64,000 nt of DNA, from assembly GCA_017480225.1 (NCBI GenBank), contig JAFVBB010000005.1:58333-122332 (forward strand), given 5' to 3'. Shown here one piece after another: positions 15,425 to 23,267 of the stretch. Made by a program: the position numbers and the translations under genes. This DNA is from Bacteroidales bacterium. Its GTDB lineage: Bacteria > Bacteroidota > Bacteroidia > Bacteroidales > P3. Each line of letters opens with the position of its first letter. Within the stretch, counting starts at the first letter, position 1. The notes beneath the pieces are model-generated. The model worked only from the letters and a program-made list of their open reading frames with translations, did no database searches and was not told where the DNA came from.

Positions 15425-16636
15425 ATGAACTGGATTACTGCGCTTTTTACAGAGCATGGCGTGGCAAACGCGCTTGTTGTCATAACGCTTATTGTGGCCG
15501 TGGGGCTCACGTTGAGCAAGATTAAGCTTGGCAAGGTGAACCTCGGCGTCACGTGGATTATCTTCGCCGGCATCGCCGCCGGGCAGCTGGGCTTGAGCAT
15601 CGACCCCATGATTGCGGGCTTCGTCAAGGAGTTCGGCCTCATACTGTTCATCTACAGCATCGGCATCGAGGTGGGGCCTAAGTTCTTCTCGGCCTTCAAG
15701 AGCGGCGGCTTGCTGCTCAACGGGCTGGCCGCGCTCATAGTGGTGCTGGGCTGCGCCACGATGCTGGCCATCGGCGCCCTCACCGGCACCAGGCCGGAGG
15801 CCATGGTGGGTGTGCTCTACGGGGCTGTGACCAACACGCCCGGCCTCGGCGCGGCGCAGCAGGCCTATGCCGACCTGGGCCTCACCGGGGGCAGCGAACT
15901 CTTCGCGCAGGGCTACGCGCTGGCCTACCCGCTGGGCGTGGTGGGCATCATCCTGAGCATCATGCTGCTCAAGGCCTTGTTCCGTATAGACATCGAGAAG
16001 GAAAACGCCCTCTACCTCCAGAACGCCGCGCGCAACGGCATCGAGCTTCAGCGCGCCATAGCCGCGCGGCAGAAGCCGGTGAGCCACCAGCCCAACCTTT
16101 TCTTCATCTTCATCGGCATCGCGCTGGGCGTGGTGGTGGGCGTGGCCCCGATGAAGCTGCCGGGCATATCGGTGCCGGTGAAGATAGGCCTGGCCGGCGG
16201 CCCGCTGATAGTGAGCATACTGCTCACCTATTTCGGCCCGCGCCTGCACATCAACACCCACACCACCGAGAGCGCCAACCTCATGCTGCGCCAGGTGGGC
16301 ATCAGCCTTTTCATGGCCGTGGTGGGGCTTGGCGCCGGGCAGGGCTTCGTGCAGACGGTCATCGGCGGCGGCTGGGTGTGGGTGTTGCTGGGAGTGGTGA
16401 TCACCATGGTGCCGCTGCTGGTTGTGGGCGCCATTGCCCGCTGGCTCTGCCATCTGAGCTACTTCACCATAGCGGGACTCATCAGCGGGGCCACCACCGA
16501 CCCGCCCGCCCTGGCCTACGCGGCCGACCTCTTCGGCGGCAGCCAGGCCAACATCGCATACACCACGGTCTATCCGTTGAGCATGTTCCTGCGCGTGCTG
16601 GCGGCGCAGCTGCTGGTGATACTCACCTGCGTGTGA
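15425..16636 (+). CDS. AspT/YidE-type putative transporter lacking TrkA_C domains
   Basis: A 403-residue, very hydrophobic protein with two homologous membrane halves, the AspT-YidE-YbjL duplication fold of the aspartate:alanine exchanger family. Half 1 covers about 1-185 (FGLILFIYSIGIEVGP, then GVLYGAVTNTPGLGAAQ); half 2 covers about 225-403 (FMAVVGLGAGQGF, then GLISGATTDPPALAYA). Family members are normally about 550 residues because two cytosolic TrkA_C (RCK_C) domains lie between the halves; here only about 40 charged residues (IDIEKENALYLQNAARNG...) connect them. It has its own promoter and no operon partner. Substrate unknown; an amino- or dicarboxylic-acid exchanger is the family expectation. 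Confidence 0.82.
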   Translation: MNWITALFTEHGVANALVVITLIVAVGLTLSKIKLGKVNLGVTWIIFAGIAAGQLGLSIDPMIAGFVKEFGLILFIYSIGIEVGPKFFSAFKSGGLLLNGLAALIVVLGCATMLAIGALTGTRPEAMVGVLYGAVTNTPGLGAAQQAYADLGLTGGSELFAQGYALAYPLGVVGIILSIMLLKALFRIDIEKENALYLQNAARNGIELQRAIAARQKPVSHQPNLFFIFIGIALGVVVGVAPMKLPGISVPVKIGLAGGPLIVSILLTYFGPRLHINTHTTESANLMLRQVGISLFMAVVGLGAGQGFVQTVIGGGWVWVLLGVVITMVPLLVVGAIARWLCHLSYFTIAGLISGATTDPPALAYAADLFGGSQANIAYTTVYPLSMFLRVLAAQLLVILTCV

Positions 16637-16756
16637 TCATCACGGCTATCGTCGCGCGCACTCGTGTCACTATTGTATTCTTTTTTTTTTTGTTATTACA
16701 ATATGCTGATAACGTGTAGTTTGTGAAATATTTTGTCTTTTTCTAATCTTTTTTTA

Positions 16757-16785
16757 TTGCGATTTGAAAAAAAGTTGTATCTTTG
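16757..16785 (+). promoter_or_regulatory. Bacteroidota promoter for the 16821 lipoprotein
   Basis: A -33 TTG at 16757-16759 and TATCTTTG at 16778-16785 are separated by 18 bases, close to the family spacing. The box lies 35 bases before the ATG. Confidence 0.7.
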
Positions 16786-16820
16786 CACTTGGTTTAAGTT
16801 GAACAAAAAATGGTTAATCA

Positions 16821-17282
16821 ATGAAAACACGTTTTCTCTTTTTGGGGGCATTGATGCTAATGCTGGTTGGTTGCAACCGGCCGAAGGTGGCCGACGGCGA
16901 GGCGAGCGCAGATCCTGCCGCTGCGGTGACGGCCCAGGCCGAACCTTCCCCCGACGGAAGCTACAGCGCCAGGCATGAACTGGGCGATGGCGGAGTGCTT
17001 ACATTCTGCTACACAGTCAAGAATGGTCGGGTTGTGGACTATTCCGCCACAGACGACAAGGGCAACACTGTGTCGATTGCTGATTTGGAGATTTATTCGT
17101 TCATCCGCGATGCCGATGCCGTCAGTGTTTTTGCCTCATTTGTGCAGGAGAACCAATATCACTGCGTCGAGATGATGGAGACAGACCCATACGTGTCGTC
17201 CGTCACTGGCGAGAAGGAGGTTGGTTACGTTGTTGTCGTTTCTGACAAAGGCGATGAGAACGGCTGCTGGTATGACCGGTAA
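16821..17282 (+). CDS. Putative lipoprotein of unknown function
   Basis: A 153-residue protein with signal MKTRFLFLGALMLMLVGC, so C18 is the lipidated residue. The mature part has an Ala/Pro-rich linker, then a compact domain with alternating strands (GGVLTFCYTVKNGRVVDYSATDDKGNTVS) and a C-terminal strand VGYVVVVSDKGD. I recognise no family. Directly after the stop an open frame in another phase encodes a plausible C-terminal strand pair before the terminator, so the gene may have been shortened by a frameshift. The promoter at 16757 is good and it is monocistronic. Confidence 0.72.
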   Translation: MKTRFLFLGALMLMLVGCNRPKVADGEASADPAAAVTAQAEPSPDGSYSARHELGDGGVLTFCYTVKNGRVVDYSATDDKGNTVSIADLEIYSFIRDADAVSVFASFVQENQYHCVEMMETDPYVSSVTGEKEVGYVVVVSDKGDENGCWYDR

Positions 17283-17311
17283 GGCGCCGCAGGCAGCGTA
17301 GGAGCGCCTGA

Positions 17312-17431
17312 GGTACGGCCACGAGTTTGCTGACTGCCGGTGACGAGCCGCTAAAATCCAGGTTCCTTGTCAGGAACGGGGTTGTTGTGGAGTGGTACCT
17401 CAACGGGCGTTTGAAATACAAGAAAGAGTGA
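17312..17431 (+). pseudogene. Possible shifted C-terminal remnant of the 16821 gene
   Basis: A 39-codon open frame between the lipoprotein stop and the terminator encodes ...FLVRNGVVVEWYLNGRLKY KKE, which reads like real protein with alternating strands and stops six bases before the terminator stem. It has no good start codon. It could be a 3' end lost through frameshift or the tail of a decayed duplicate; chance is not excluded. Confidence 0.35.
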
Positions 17432-17436
17432 CAACA

Positions 17437-17475
17437 AAAGAGGACGGCCATCGGGATGATGGCCGTCCTCTTTGT
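17437..17475. terminator. Bidirectional terminator between the 16821 and 17508 genes
   Basis: AAAGAGGACGGCCATC (17437-17452) is the exact reverse complement of 17458-17473, a 16-bp stem with a 5-base loop, T-rich on the plus side and A-rich before it, so it can serve the convergent gene as well. Confidence 0.88.
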
Positions 17476-17507
17476 TTCTCGCCGTTTATTGCATGGCGGG
17501 GCTTCTC

Positions 17508-18023
17508 CTACCTTCTGTCTGTCCTCTCGCTCACTGCGTAGAAACTGTAGCCCGGATCTTCATGCCAGTAGCCTACGTAAATATTCAAGACATCTAACAT
17601 AAACATGATCATGTAGGTTGCATCCTCCCTGCCTCCGGCGTCACCGAATGCGTCGCCGTATATTGTTCCGGATCCACCGTATGCACCGTCATACACGGAC
17701 GCTTTCTTGATTTCGTAGACGAAGTCGGTCTCTTCTTGGGTGTCAATCTCGCCTTCGACCCAGGAGATTGTGGTCAAGTGACCCTCATTGGCGGAATTGA
17801 AGACCATCAGCCACTCAAGGTATGTGCCGTTTTCACGGTCGGCAGACGTTCCGAAGGTACTTCTCCATAAGTATTTCTCAAAAATACCCACGCAATAATC
17901 AATGGCCTCGGAATTGGCCGAGCCAGTGCCGGGGTTCTCTCCGCCGAGGTCGTCATCGCACGCTGTGAGTGTTACCGACAGCATGGCGACAATGGCCAGC
18001 GCCAAAAATCTAATGTTTTTCAT
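17508..18023 (-). CDS. Lipoprotein, tandem paralogue 2
   Basis: A 171-residue lipoprotein starting MKNIRFLALAIVAMLSVTLTAC; C22 is the lipid site. It shares with its upstream neighbour (18094) the segment YLEWLMVFNSANEGHLTTISW and similar flanks, so the two are tandem duplicates. The frame is open to 18062, but MKNIRF gives the correct signal peptide. The gap to the upstream paralogue is 70 bases without a terminator, so the two are likely cotranscribed. The alternating strand pattern suggests a small beta protein (perhaps lipocalin-like) on the outer membrane; that is inference only. Confidence 0.75.
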   Translation of the reverse strand: MKNIRFLALAIVAMLSVTLTACDDDLGGENPGTGSANSEAIDYCVGIFEKYLWRSTFGTSADRENGTYLEWLMVFNSANEGHLTTISWVEGEIDTQEETDFVYEIKKASVYDGAYGGSGTIYGDAFGDAGGREDATYMIMFMLDVLNIYVGYWHEDPGYSFYAVSERTDRR

Positions 18024-18093
18024 TGCAAGTTGTGTTAACGTGTTCTTGAGCCGGAAGGCCATGACGTGTATTCCTCAAGCCTGTGAAATACAA

Positions 18094-18561
18094 TCACTGC
18101 TTTCCGACAGTATCTTCACTAATTGGGGTGAACTCGTATGGGTGTGCGTAATAGGGATCCCTGGTGGCAATCTTGAGCAGCATCCTTTCGGGGTATAACG
18201 TCATTTTGTATGGGTCAAATGGGTTGTCGTTGAGTGGGTTGTCGTACATGAGCCCAGTTCCGCTTGCCTCATCGAATTCGTAGGTGAAGTCGTACTCATA
18301 TTGGGAAGAAATAATGTCGTCACACCAGGAGATTTCGGTCAGATGGCCTTTTTTGATTGAATTGAAGACCATGATAAACTCAAGGTATGAATCGACCTCC
18401 ATGTTGGTGTCCCTGCCATATTCCCCCCTCCATGCATATTTCATCAAAATGTTCTCGGCGTTTATGTCAGGATTCTCTGTGCCGTTACTGTCACCGCACG
18501 CTGTGAGTGTCACGGACAGCAAGGCGAGGAGAACCATTGCTAATAATCCAATGTTTTTCAT
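18094..18561 (-). CDS. Lipoprotein, tandem paralogue 1
   Basis: A 155-residue lipoprotein with signal MKNIGLLAMVLLALLSVTLTAC (C22). Residues YLEFIMVFNSIKKGHLTEISW match the paralogue at 17508 almost position for position, and the two signal peptides are also alike (SVTLTAC in both). It is transcribed away from a LuxR-type regulator, with a palindrome in between. No known family is recognised; calycin-type lipoproteins of Bacteroidales look similar in size and strand pattern. Confidence 0.76.
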   Translation of the reverse strand: MKNIGLLAMVLLALLSVTLTACGDSNGTENPDINAENILMKYAWRGEYGRDTNMEVDSYLEFIMVFNSIKKGHLTEISWCDDIISSQYEYDFTYEFDEASGTGLMYDNPLNDNPFDPYKMTLYPERMLLKIATRDPYYAHPYEFTPISEDTVGKQ

Positions 18562-18630
18562 TCTCTGTCTTTATTGTTTGTTAAGTTTTACCTGTTCGGG
18601 GGGATTTGTTTTCCCTCCTTTTTTCGGCGG

Positions 18631-18638
18631 CAAAATTA
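18631..18638 (-). promoter_or_regulatory. -7 box (TAATTTTG) for the lipoprotein pair
   Basis: On the minus strand the sequence reads TAGTAATTTTGCC, like the boxes before recJ and the DUF3276 gene. It lies about 70 bases before ATG 18561, with TTG at 18653-18655 as a weak -33. Confidence 0.55.
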
Positions 18639-18659
18639 CTACTTATTTTTGGCAATGGT

Positions 18660-18677
18660 AGTACCCGAAAGGGTACT
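18660..18677. promoter_or_regulatory. Palindrome between divergent lipoprotein and LuxR genes
   Basis: AGTACCC-GAAA-GGGTACT is a perfect 7-bp inverted repeat. It sits 22 bases beyond the lipoprotein -7 box and 26 bases before the regulator's -7 box, where a bound protein could control both. It is a candidate operator for the adjacent regulator. Confidence 0.5.
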
Positions 18678-18703
18678 TTTTCATTTGTATGATAATTTTT
18701 TTG

Positions 18704-18711
18704 TATCTTTG
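18704..18711 (+). promoter_or_regulatory. -7 box (TATCTTTG) for the LuxR-type regulator
   Basis: TATCTTTG with a TTTG at 18684-18687 upstream (16-base gap, shorter than usual). Transcription would begin near 18718, which favours the start ATG at 18753 over the one at 18723. Confidence 0.6.
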
Positions 18712-18752
18712 CGCTGTCGAGGATGTTGTATCGATTCTTAAATGTCTACATT

Positions 18753-19430
18753 ATGAATGAGTTGGAAAGAGGAATGGTGATGGCTGCACAGGCCTTCCAC
18801 AGGTTGAGAAGACAGACGGTGTACCTGCTGAATGTGAGTGAGAGTCGCTTCCTGTATATATCGGATATGGATATTTTCCCGGGGGGATGCACGGAGGAAG
18901 AGATGATGGAGCTTGGATTCGAGGCCTATATGCGCTATGTTGACGAGGAGGACAAGGCTGTGCTGCGCAAGTTGTTCTCGGCGATAGACAGTCTGTATTT
19001 CAACACGCCAGCCGAGTGGCGCAGCCGCTTCATGATATATATCAACTACCACCACATGACGAAAAGGAAGCAGGACATGGTGGGACATATCCTCACGGTG
19101 GTTGGCGACGGACTGGTGATGGGCACGGTGGCACCGTCGATTTTCAGCACGCAGAAGTCGCTGCTGGCCGGGGTGTATGGCGAGGACTATGTATACGAAT
19201 ACAATGTGGCTGCCGAGAAGTGGTGCCAGGTGCCGTCGGTGCTGCTTGATGGGAATATGCGCGAGGTGCTCCGCCTGTCGGCACAGGGTTGCGACGTGGG
19301 TGAAATTGCGCGGAATATGAACCGCTCGAAGGACACTGTGAAGAAATACCGCAAGCAGCTGTTCGACATACTGGGGGTGGAGAGCATTGAGGCGGCCGTG
19401 GCCATGGTGAACTACTACGGCATGTTGTAG
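18753..19430 (+). CDS. LuxR-type DNA-binding response regulator (PAS-like + HTH)
   Basis: A 225-residue cytosolic protein. Residues about 10-140 form a mixed alpha/beta sensor-like domain (VYLLNVSESRFLYISDMDIFPGG, later VGHILTVVGDGLVMG), reminiscent of PAS folds found before LuxR helices in Bacteroidota. The C-terminus (REVLRLSAQGCDVGEIARNMNRSKDTVKKYRKQLFDILGV) is a LuxR/GerE helix-turn-helix. No receiver-domain Asp is visible, so it is not a classic two-component regulator. The start at MNELERG follows from the promoter position. It is divergent from the two lipoprotein genes, which are plausible targets. The ligand is unknown. Confidence 0.8.
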   Translation: MNELERGMVMAAQAFHRLRRQTVYLLNVSESRFLYISDMDIFPGGCTEEEMMELGFEAYMRYVDEEDKAVLRKLFSAIDSLYFNTPAEWRSRFMIYINYHHMTKRKQDMVGHILTVVGDGLVMGTVAPSIFSTQKSLLAGVYGEDYVYEYNVAAEKWCQVPSVLLDGNMREVLRLSAQGCDVGEIARNMNRSKDTVKKYRKQLFDILGVESIEAAVAMVNYYGML

Positions 19431-19436
19431 CTTGGC

Positions 19437-20414
19437 CTATCGGATGCCCAGTCGGTTGAGCGCGGCGTGGAAGAGGGAGGCATTGCGCTGGTGCGCGGAA
19501 AGGGTTGTGGCGAAACGATGCGTCCCGTCGAGGGCATCGGAGGCGCAGAAGTATAGGTAGCCGGTTGACGGTGCGCGCAGCACGGCGTCGACGCTGGCCG
19601 CAGAGGGCAGGCATATGGGTGCCGGCGGCAGCCCGGCGTGCAGGTAGGTGTTGAACGGGCTTTCGGTTTGCAGGTGCTTGTTGAGTATGCGCCGCAGGGT
19701 GAAGTCGCCCACGGCGTATTTCACCGTGGGATCGGCCTGCAGCGGAATGCCTTGCCGCAGGCGGTTCAGGTAGACGCTTGCCACGAGCGGCTTCTCGGCG
19801 GCGTTGTTGGTCTCCTCCTCTACTATCGACGCCAGCACAATGATGTCGCGCCGCGTGAGGACGACCCCACAGCAGGTGGCCGTACTGTCAACGCCGCGCC
19901 GTTGCCAGAAACGGTCGTATTCGCGCAGCAGGCGCCCGTGGAGTTGGGCGGGTGAGGTGGTCCAGTAGACCTCGTAGGTGTCGGGTCGGACAATGTGGAA
20001 ACTGTCGAGGCTTGTCGCGAAGTCGTCGTGCATCAGCTTTGTGCCGAGGTAAGCGTCGAGCTGCTCCGGGGTGCGGAATTTGCCTATGGTGAGCATTATA
20101 GGGTCCTGCTGGCGGTTGCGCAGTTTGCGAACGAGGCTCCATGTGGTGGTGGCAGGCTGCACAAGGTAGCTGCCCTCGGTCGTGGAACCTACCATGCGGC
20201 AGAGGGTGGCTGTGGTGCGGAAAGTGGCAGTGCCGTCGAGTATGCCTGCCGAGCGCAAACTGTCGCACATTGCGTCGAGGCTTGTGCCCGGCGGCAGGAA
20301 GAGTCGTGCCGGCGCGGTGTTCGCGGTGCGGTGCCCGGCCAGGAGCACGGCGGCGGTTGCCAGCGCGCCCGCAACGGCGAGCAGGGTGGCTAGGGTGATG
20401 AGTGTCTTCTTCAT
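19437..20414 (-). CDS. mltG: Endolytic transglycosylase MltG
   Basis: MltG cuts nascent peptidoglycan strands and sets glycan length. The 325-residue protein has one N-terminal membrane helix (about 5-27), a LysM-like stretch (LFLPPGTSLDAMCDSLRSAGIL) and the YceG catalytic domain with ASIVEEETNNAAEKPLVASVYLNRL, which holds the catalytic Glu, followed by PLQADPTVKYA and SPFNTYLHAGLPPAPIC. The start ATG 20414 overlaps the GNAT stop as ATGA; the long upstream frame is discarded. It is convergent with the LuxR-type gene only six bases away, without a clear terminator. Confidence 0.93.
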   Translation of the reverse strand: MKKTLITLATLLAVAGALATAAVLLAGHRTANTAPARLFLPPGTSLDAMCDSLRSAGILDGTATFRTTATLCRMVGSTTEGSYLVQPATTTWSLVRKLRNRQQDPIMLTIGKFRTPEQLDAYLGTKLMHDDFATSLDSFHIVRPDTYEVYWTTSPAQLHGRLLREYDRFWQRRGVDSTATCCGVVLTRRDIIVLASIVEEETNNAAEKPLVASVYLNRLRQGIPLQADPTVKYAVGDFTLRRILNKHLQTESPFNTYLHAGLPPAPICLPSAASVDAVLRAPSTGYLYFCASDALDGTHRFATTLSAHQRNASLFHAALNRLGIR

Positions 20415-20788
20415 AACAACAGTTGCATTCTGATACAGTCCTCGTAGCCGCCGTCGGTGCGCAGCCACTGGCGGAAGAAGCCGCAACGGCTGTAGCCCGC
20501 CTTTTCGAACAAGGCCAGCGATGCGGTGTTTGTGGCGGCAATGTCGGCATATAGCGTGTGGAGTGTGCCCCCGAACTGTGCGGCCAGCGCGCGCAGCATG
20601 GCCAGTGCGTGGCCGTGGCGACGATGCGCTGTGGCGACAGCAATGCCCACTGCCGCGCGGCGGTTGATGGGGTCGTAGGCATAGAGGTCGACGCAACCGT
20701 AGGGCAGCGCGTAGAGTCGCAACGAGCCCGACGAGAGCGAGGTGCCCGGCTCAGCGGCAAGCGTGACTGTCAGCTTATCTTGCTCCAC
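20411..20788 (-). CDS. GNAT family N-acetyltransferase
   Basis: A 125-residue acyltransferase of the GNAT fold. The acetyl-CoA loop appears as VATAHRRHGHALAMLRAL near 52-69 (the R/Q-x-x-G-x-G/A motif, here RRHGHA), followed by the NTASLALFEKAGYSRCGFFRQW block typical of the C-terminal half. The first strands are short, so the domain is close to minimal. It overlaps recG by 19 bases and mltG by four, and is therefore expressed with both. The acceptor is unknown. Confidence 0.85.
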   Translation of the reverse strand: MEQDKLTVTLAAEPGTSLSSGSLRLYALPYGCVDLYAYDPINRRAAVGIAVATAHRRHGHALAMLRALAAQFGGTLHTLYADIAATNTASLALFEKAGYSRCGFFRQWLRTDGGYEDCIRMQLLL

Positions 20789-22851
20789 AGGAACTTGTTT
20801 TTGGACTGTTGCAGGTAGCGTTGCAGGGTGGGGTACGAGGCCAGCGAGGGGTCGGCGTCGAGCAGGCGGCGCACCTCGTCGCGGGTGGCGGCAACCATCG
20901 GCTCGTCGTCAACCACCGAGGCCAGCTTCAAGTCGAGCACGCCGCTTTGCTGCAGTCCCTGCACGTCGCCCGGGCCTCGCAGGCGCAGGTCGGCCTCGGC
21001 AATCTTGAAGCCGTCGGTGGTCTCGCACATGGTGCGTATGCGCTCGCGTGCTGTGGAGCTGAGGCGGTCTTTGGTCATGAGTATGCAGAAGCTCTGCTCC
21101 CCTCCGCGCCCCACGCGGCCCCGCAACTGGTGCAGCTGGCTTAGGCCGAAGCGCTCGGCGTTCTCAATCACCATCACCGTGGCGTTTGGCACGTCGACCC
21201 CCACCTCTATCACTGTGGTGGCAACCATTATTTGAGTCTTGCCCTCCTTGAAGCGCCGCATCTCGCTCTCTTTCTCGTCGGCGCTCAACCCACCGTGCAC
21301 CATCGACGTCTGGTACTGCGGGCGGGGGAAGTAGCCCTGCACCATTTCCAGCCCGTCTTCCAGGTCGCGCAGGTCGAGCTTCTCGCTTTCGTGTATCAGT
21401 GGGTATACGAAGTAGACCTGCCTTCCGAGGTCGATTTGCTGCTTCAGGAAGCCGAACACGCGCAGGCGGTTTGGCTCCATGCGGTGCACGGTTGCCACTG
21501 GGCGTCGGCCAGGCGGCAGCTCGTCGATCACCGAGCAGTCGAGGTCGCCATAGAGCGTCATGGCCAGTGTGCGTGGTATGGGGGTGGCGGTCATTACCAG
21601 GATATGGGGTTGCCCCTTGGCCCACAGTTTGGCGCGTTGCTCCACTCCGAAGCGATGTTGCTCGTCGATTACTACCAGACCGAGGTTGGCGAAGATCACG
21701 TCGTCCTCTATCAGCGCGTGGGTGCCAACCAGTAGGTCTATCTCTCCTGCTGCCAGCTGCCTTTTTATGAGCCTCTTTTCTGCCGGACGCAAACTGCCGG
21801 TGAGCAGTGCCACGCGTGTAGGCAGTCCTTCCAGCATGTGGCGGAAGTTGGCGAAGTGCTGTGCCGCCAGTATCTCGGTCGGTGCCATGAGGCAGGCCTG
21901 GAATCCGTTGTCGGGTGCAAGGAGCATGGCCAGCAGGGCTACAAGAGTCTTTCCGCTGCCCACGTCGCCCTGCAGCAGGCGGTTCATCTGCCGTCCGGAG
22001 TGCATGTCATCGCGTATCTCCCTCACCACGCGCTTTTGCGCGCCGGTGAGCGGAAAGGGTATCTTCTCGCTGTAAAAGCGGTTGAAGTGCTGGCCCACGT
22101 GGGCGAAGACGTGGCCTTCCGAGCTTTGTCTGCGCGAGAGGTGGGCATACTGGTAGTCGAGTTGCAGGAAGAACAGCTCGTCGAACTTTAACCTGTTGCG
22201 CGCGGCTTCCAGTTGCTGGCGCGATGCGGGGTAGTGTATTGCTTTCAGGGCGTCGAAGTAGGGCATCAGCCCGTGGCGCGCCACCACATCGTGGGGCAGC
22301 GTGTCTTCAATGCCTCCGATACACCCCACAAGAACCTCCGTGAGGCGCGCCAGGGCGCGCGTGCCCAGTCCGCCGCGTTTCATCTTGTCGGTGGTGTTGT
22401 ACACTGGCAGCAGGGGCGCGGTGTCGGCGGCGCTGTCGGCAGTGAGCGGCTCCAGTTCGGGGTGCACCATCTGCCATTGTCCGTTCCATAGCGTCGGCTT
22501 GCCAATCAGGGTGTAGCGCACGCTGGGCTTCACCCTCTCACGCACCCACCGTGTGCCGGCGAACCATGCCAGCTGTACACTGCCCGTGCCGTCGGTGAAG
22601 GTGGCGTTGAGCCGCTCACGGTTTTTGCCGGTAGGGGTCGCTGTCAGGCCGTTGATGAAACCGTGTAGCACCACATATCCACTCTCCTCGTTGAGCGATG
22701 CCACTGTGCATTGCGCCGTACGGTCTATGTGCCTGAACGGAAAGCATCGCAGCAGGTCGGCTGCGGTGTGCACTCCCAACTCGGAGGCCAGGAGCTTGGC
22801 TTTGGCCGGCCCAACACCCTTCAGGTAGACTATGTCGTCACCGGGCAGCAT
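20770..22851 (-). CDS. recG: ATP-dependent DNA helicase RecG
   Basis: RecG remodels stalled replication forks and branch-migrates Holliday junctions. The 693-residue protein has the N-terminal wedge/OB region (about 1-230, beginning LKGVGPAKAKLLASELGV), Walker A GDVGSGKT near 296, DEQHRFG (motif II) near 400, the TATPIPRT motif III, and the helicase C domain with the GRVGRGGEQSFC motif VI. Length is normal. It overlaps coaD upstream by 14 bases and the GNAT gene downstream by 19, forming a compact coaD-recG-GNAT-mltG operon. Confidence 0.96.
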   Translation of the reverse strand: MLPGDDIVYLKGVGPAKAKLLASELGVHTAADLLRCFPFRHIDRTAQCTVASLNEESGYVVLHGFINGLTATPTGKNRERLNATFTDGTGSVQLAWFAGTRWVRERVKPSVRYTLIGKPTLWNGQWQMVHPELEPLTADSAADTAPLLPVYNTTDKMKRGGLGTRALARLTEVLVGCIGGIEDTLPHDVVARHGLMPYFDALKAIHYPASRQQLEAARNRLKFDELFFLQLDYQYAHLSRRQSSEGHVFAHVGQHFNRFYSEKIPFPLTGAQKRVVREIRDDMHSGRQMNRLLQGDVGSGKTLVALLAMLLAPDNGFQACLMAPTEILAAQHFANFRHMLEGLPTRVALLTGSLRPAEKRLIKRQLAAGEIDLLVGTHALIEDDVIFANLGLVVIDEQHRFGVEQRAKLWAKGQPHILVMTATPIPRTLAMTLYGDLDCSVIDELPPGRRPVATVHRMEPNRLRVFGFLKQQIDLGRQVYFVYPLIHESEKLDLRDLEDGLEMVQGYFPRPQYQTSMVHGGLSADEKESEMRRFKEGKTQIMVATTVIEVGVDVPNATVMVIENAERFGLSQLHQLRGRVGRGGEQSFCILMTKDRLSSTARERIRTMCETTDGFKIAEADLRLRGPGDVQGLQQSGVLDLKLASVVDDEPMVAATRDEVRRLLDADPSLASYPTLQRYLQQSKNKFLWSKIS

Positions 22852-23260
22852 GGCGCAGGCGTTCTCGTTCCAATGTGCTGCTGATGGCCTGGTGGTCGGC
22901 GTCGGCCATCACCAGCAGCGTTTCTATAGATGGGTCTTGCTCACGGTTCACGCTGGCCACAAGCTGCTCATATTCGAAGTCGGCTGCGGTCCGTATGCCA
23001 CGCACAATGCATTGAGCCCCCACGCGGTGGCAGAAGTCGATGGTCATGCCGGTGTATGAGGTTGCCTCCACGTTTGGCAGTCCCTTAATCATCTCCGCAA
23101 TGCGGCTCACGCGCTCCTCGGCGGTGAACATACAGGTTTTATTGCTGTTGACGCCCACAGCCACCACCAGCCGGTCGAACAACGGCGCCACCCGGCGAGC
23201 CACTGCGAGATGGCCCTCGGTGAAGGGATCAAATGACCCTGGAAAGATTGCGGTTGCCAT
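22838..23260 (-). CDS. coaD: Pantetheine-phosphate adenylyltransferase, short C-terminus
   Basis: CoaD makes dephospho-CoA from phosphopantetheine and ATP. The first motif IFPGSFDPFTEGHL (residues 5-18) holds the T/HxGH nucleotide site, and QCIVRGIRTAADFEYE and ISST-x-x-RE are also present. At 140 residues it is about 15-20 shorter than usual: after ISSTLERERLRHAAR it stops, without the normal D-V-S-x-F-L/V-P tail. The end lies inside the first codons of recG. The catalytic motifs are intact, so the enzyme may work, but the missing tail normally packs in the hexamer. Confidence 0.9.
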   Translation of the reverse strand: MATAIFPGSFDPFTEGHLAVARRVAPLFDRLVVAVGVNSNKTCMFTAEERVSRIAEMIKGLPNVEATSYTGMTIDFCHRVGAQCIVRGIRTAADFEYEQLVASVNREQDPSIETLLVMADADHQAISSTLERERLRHAAR

Positions 23261-23267
23261 GTCTCGG

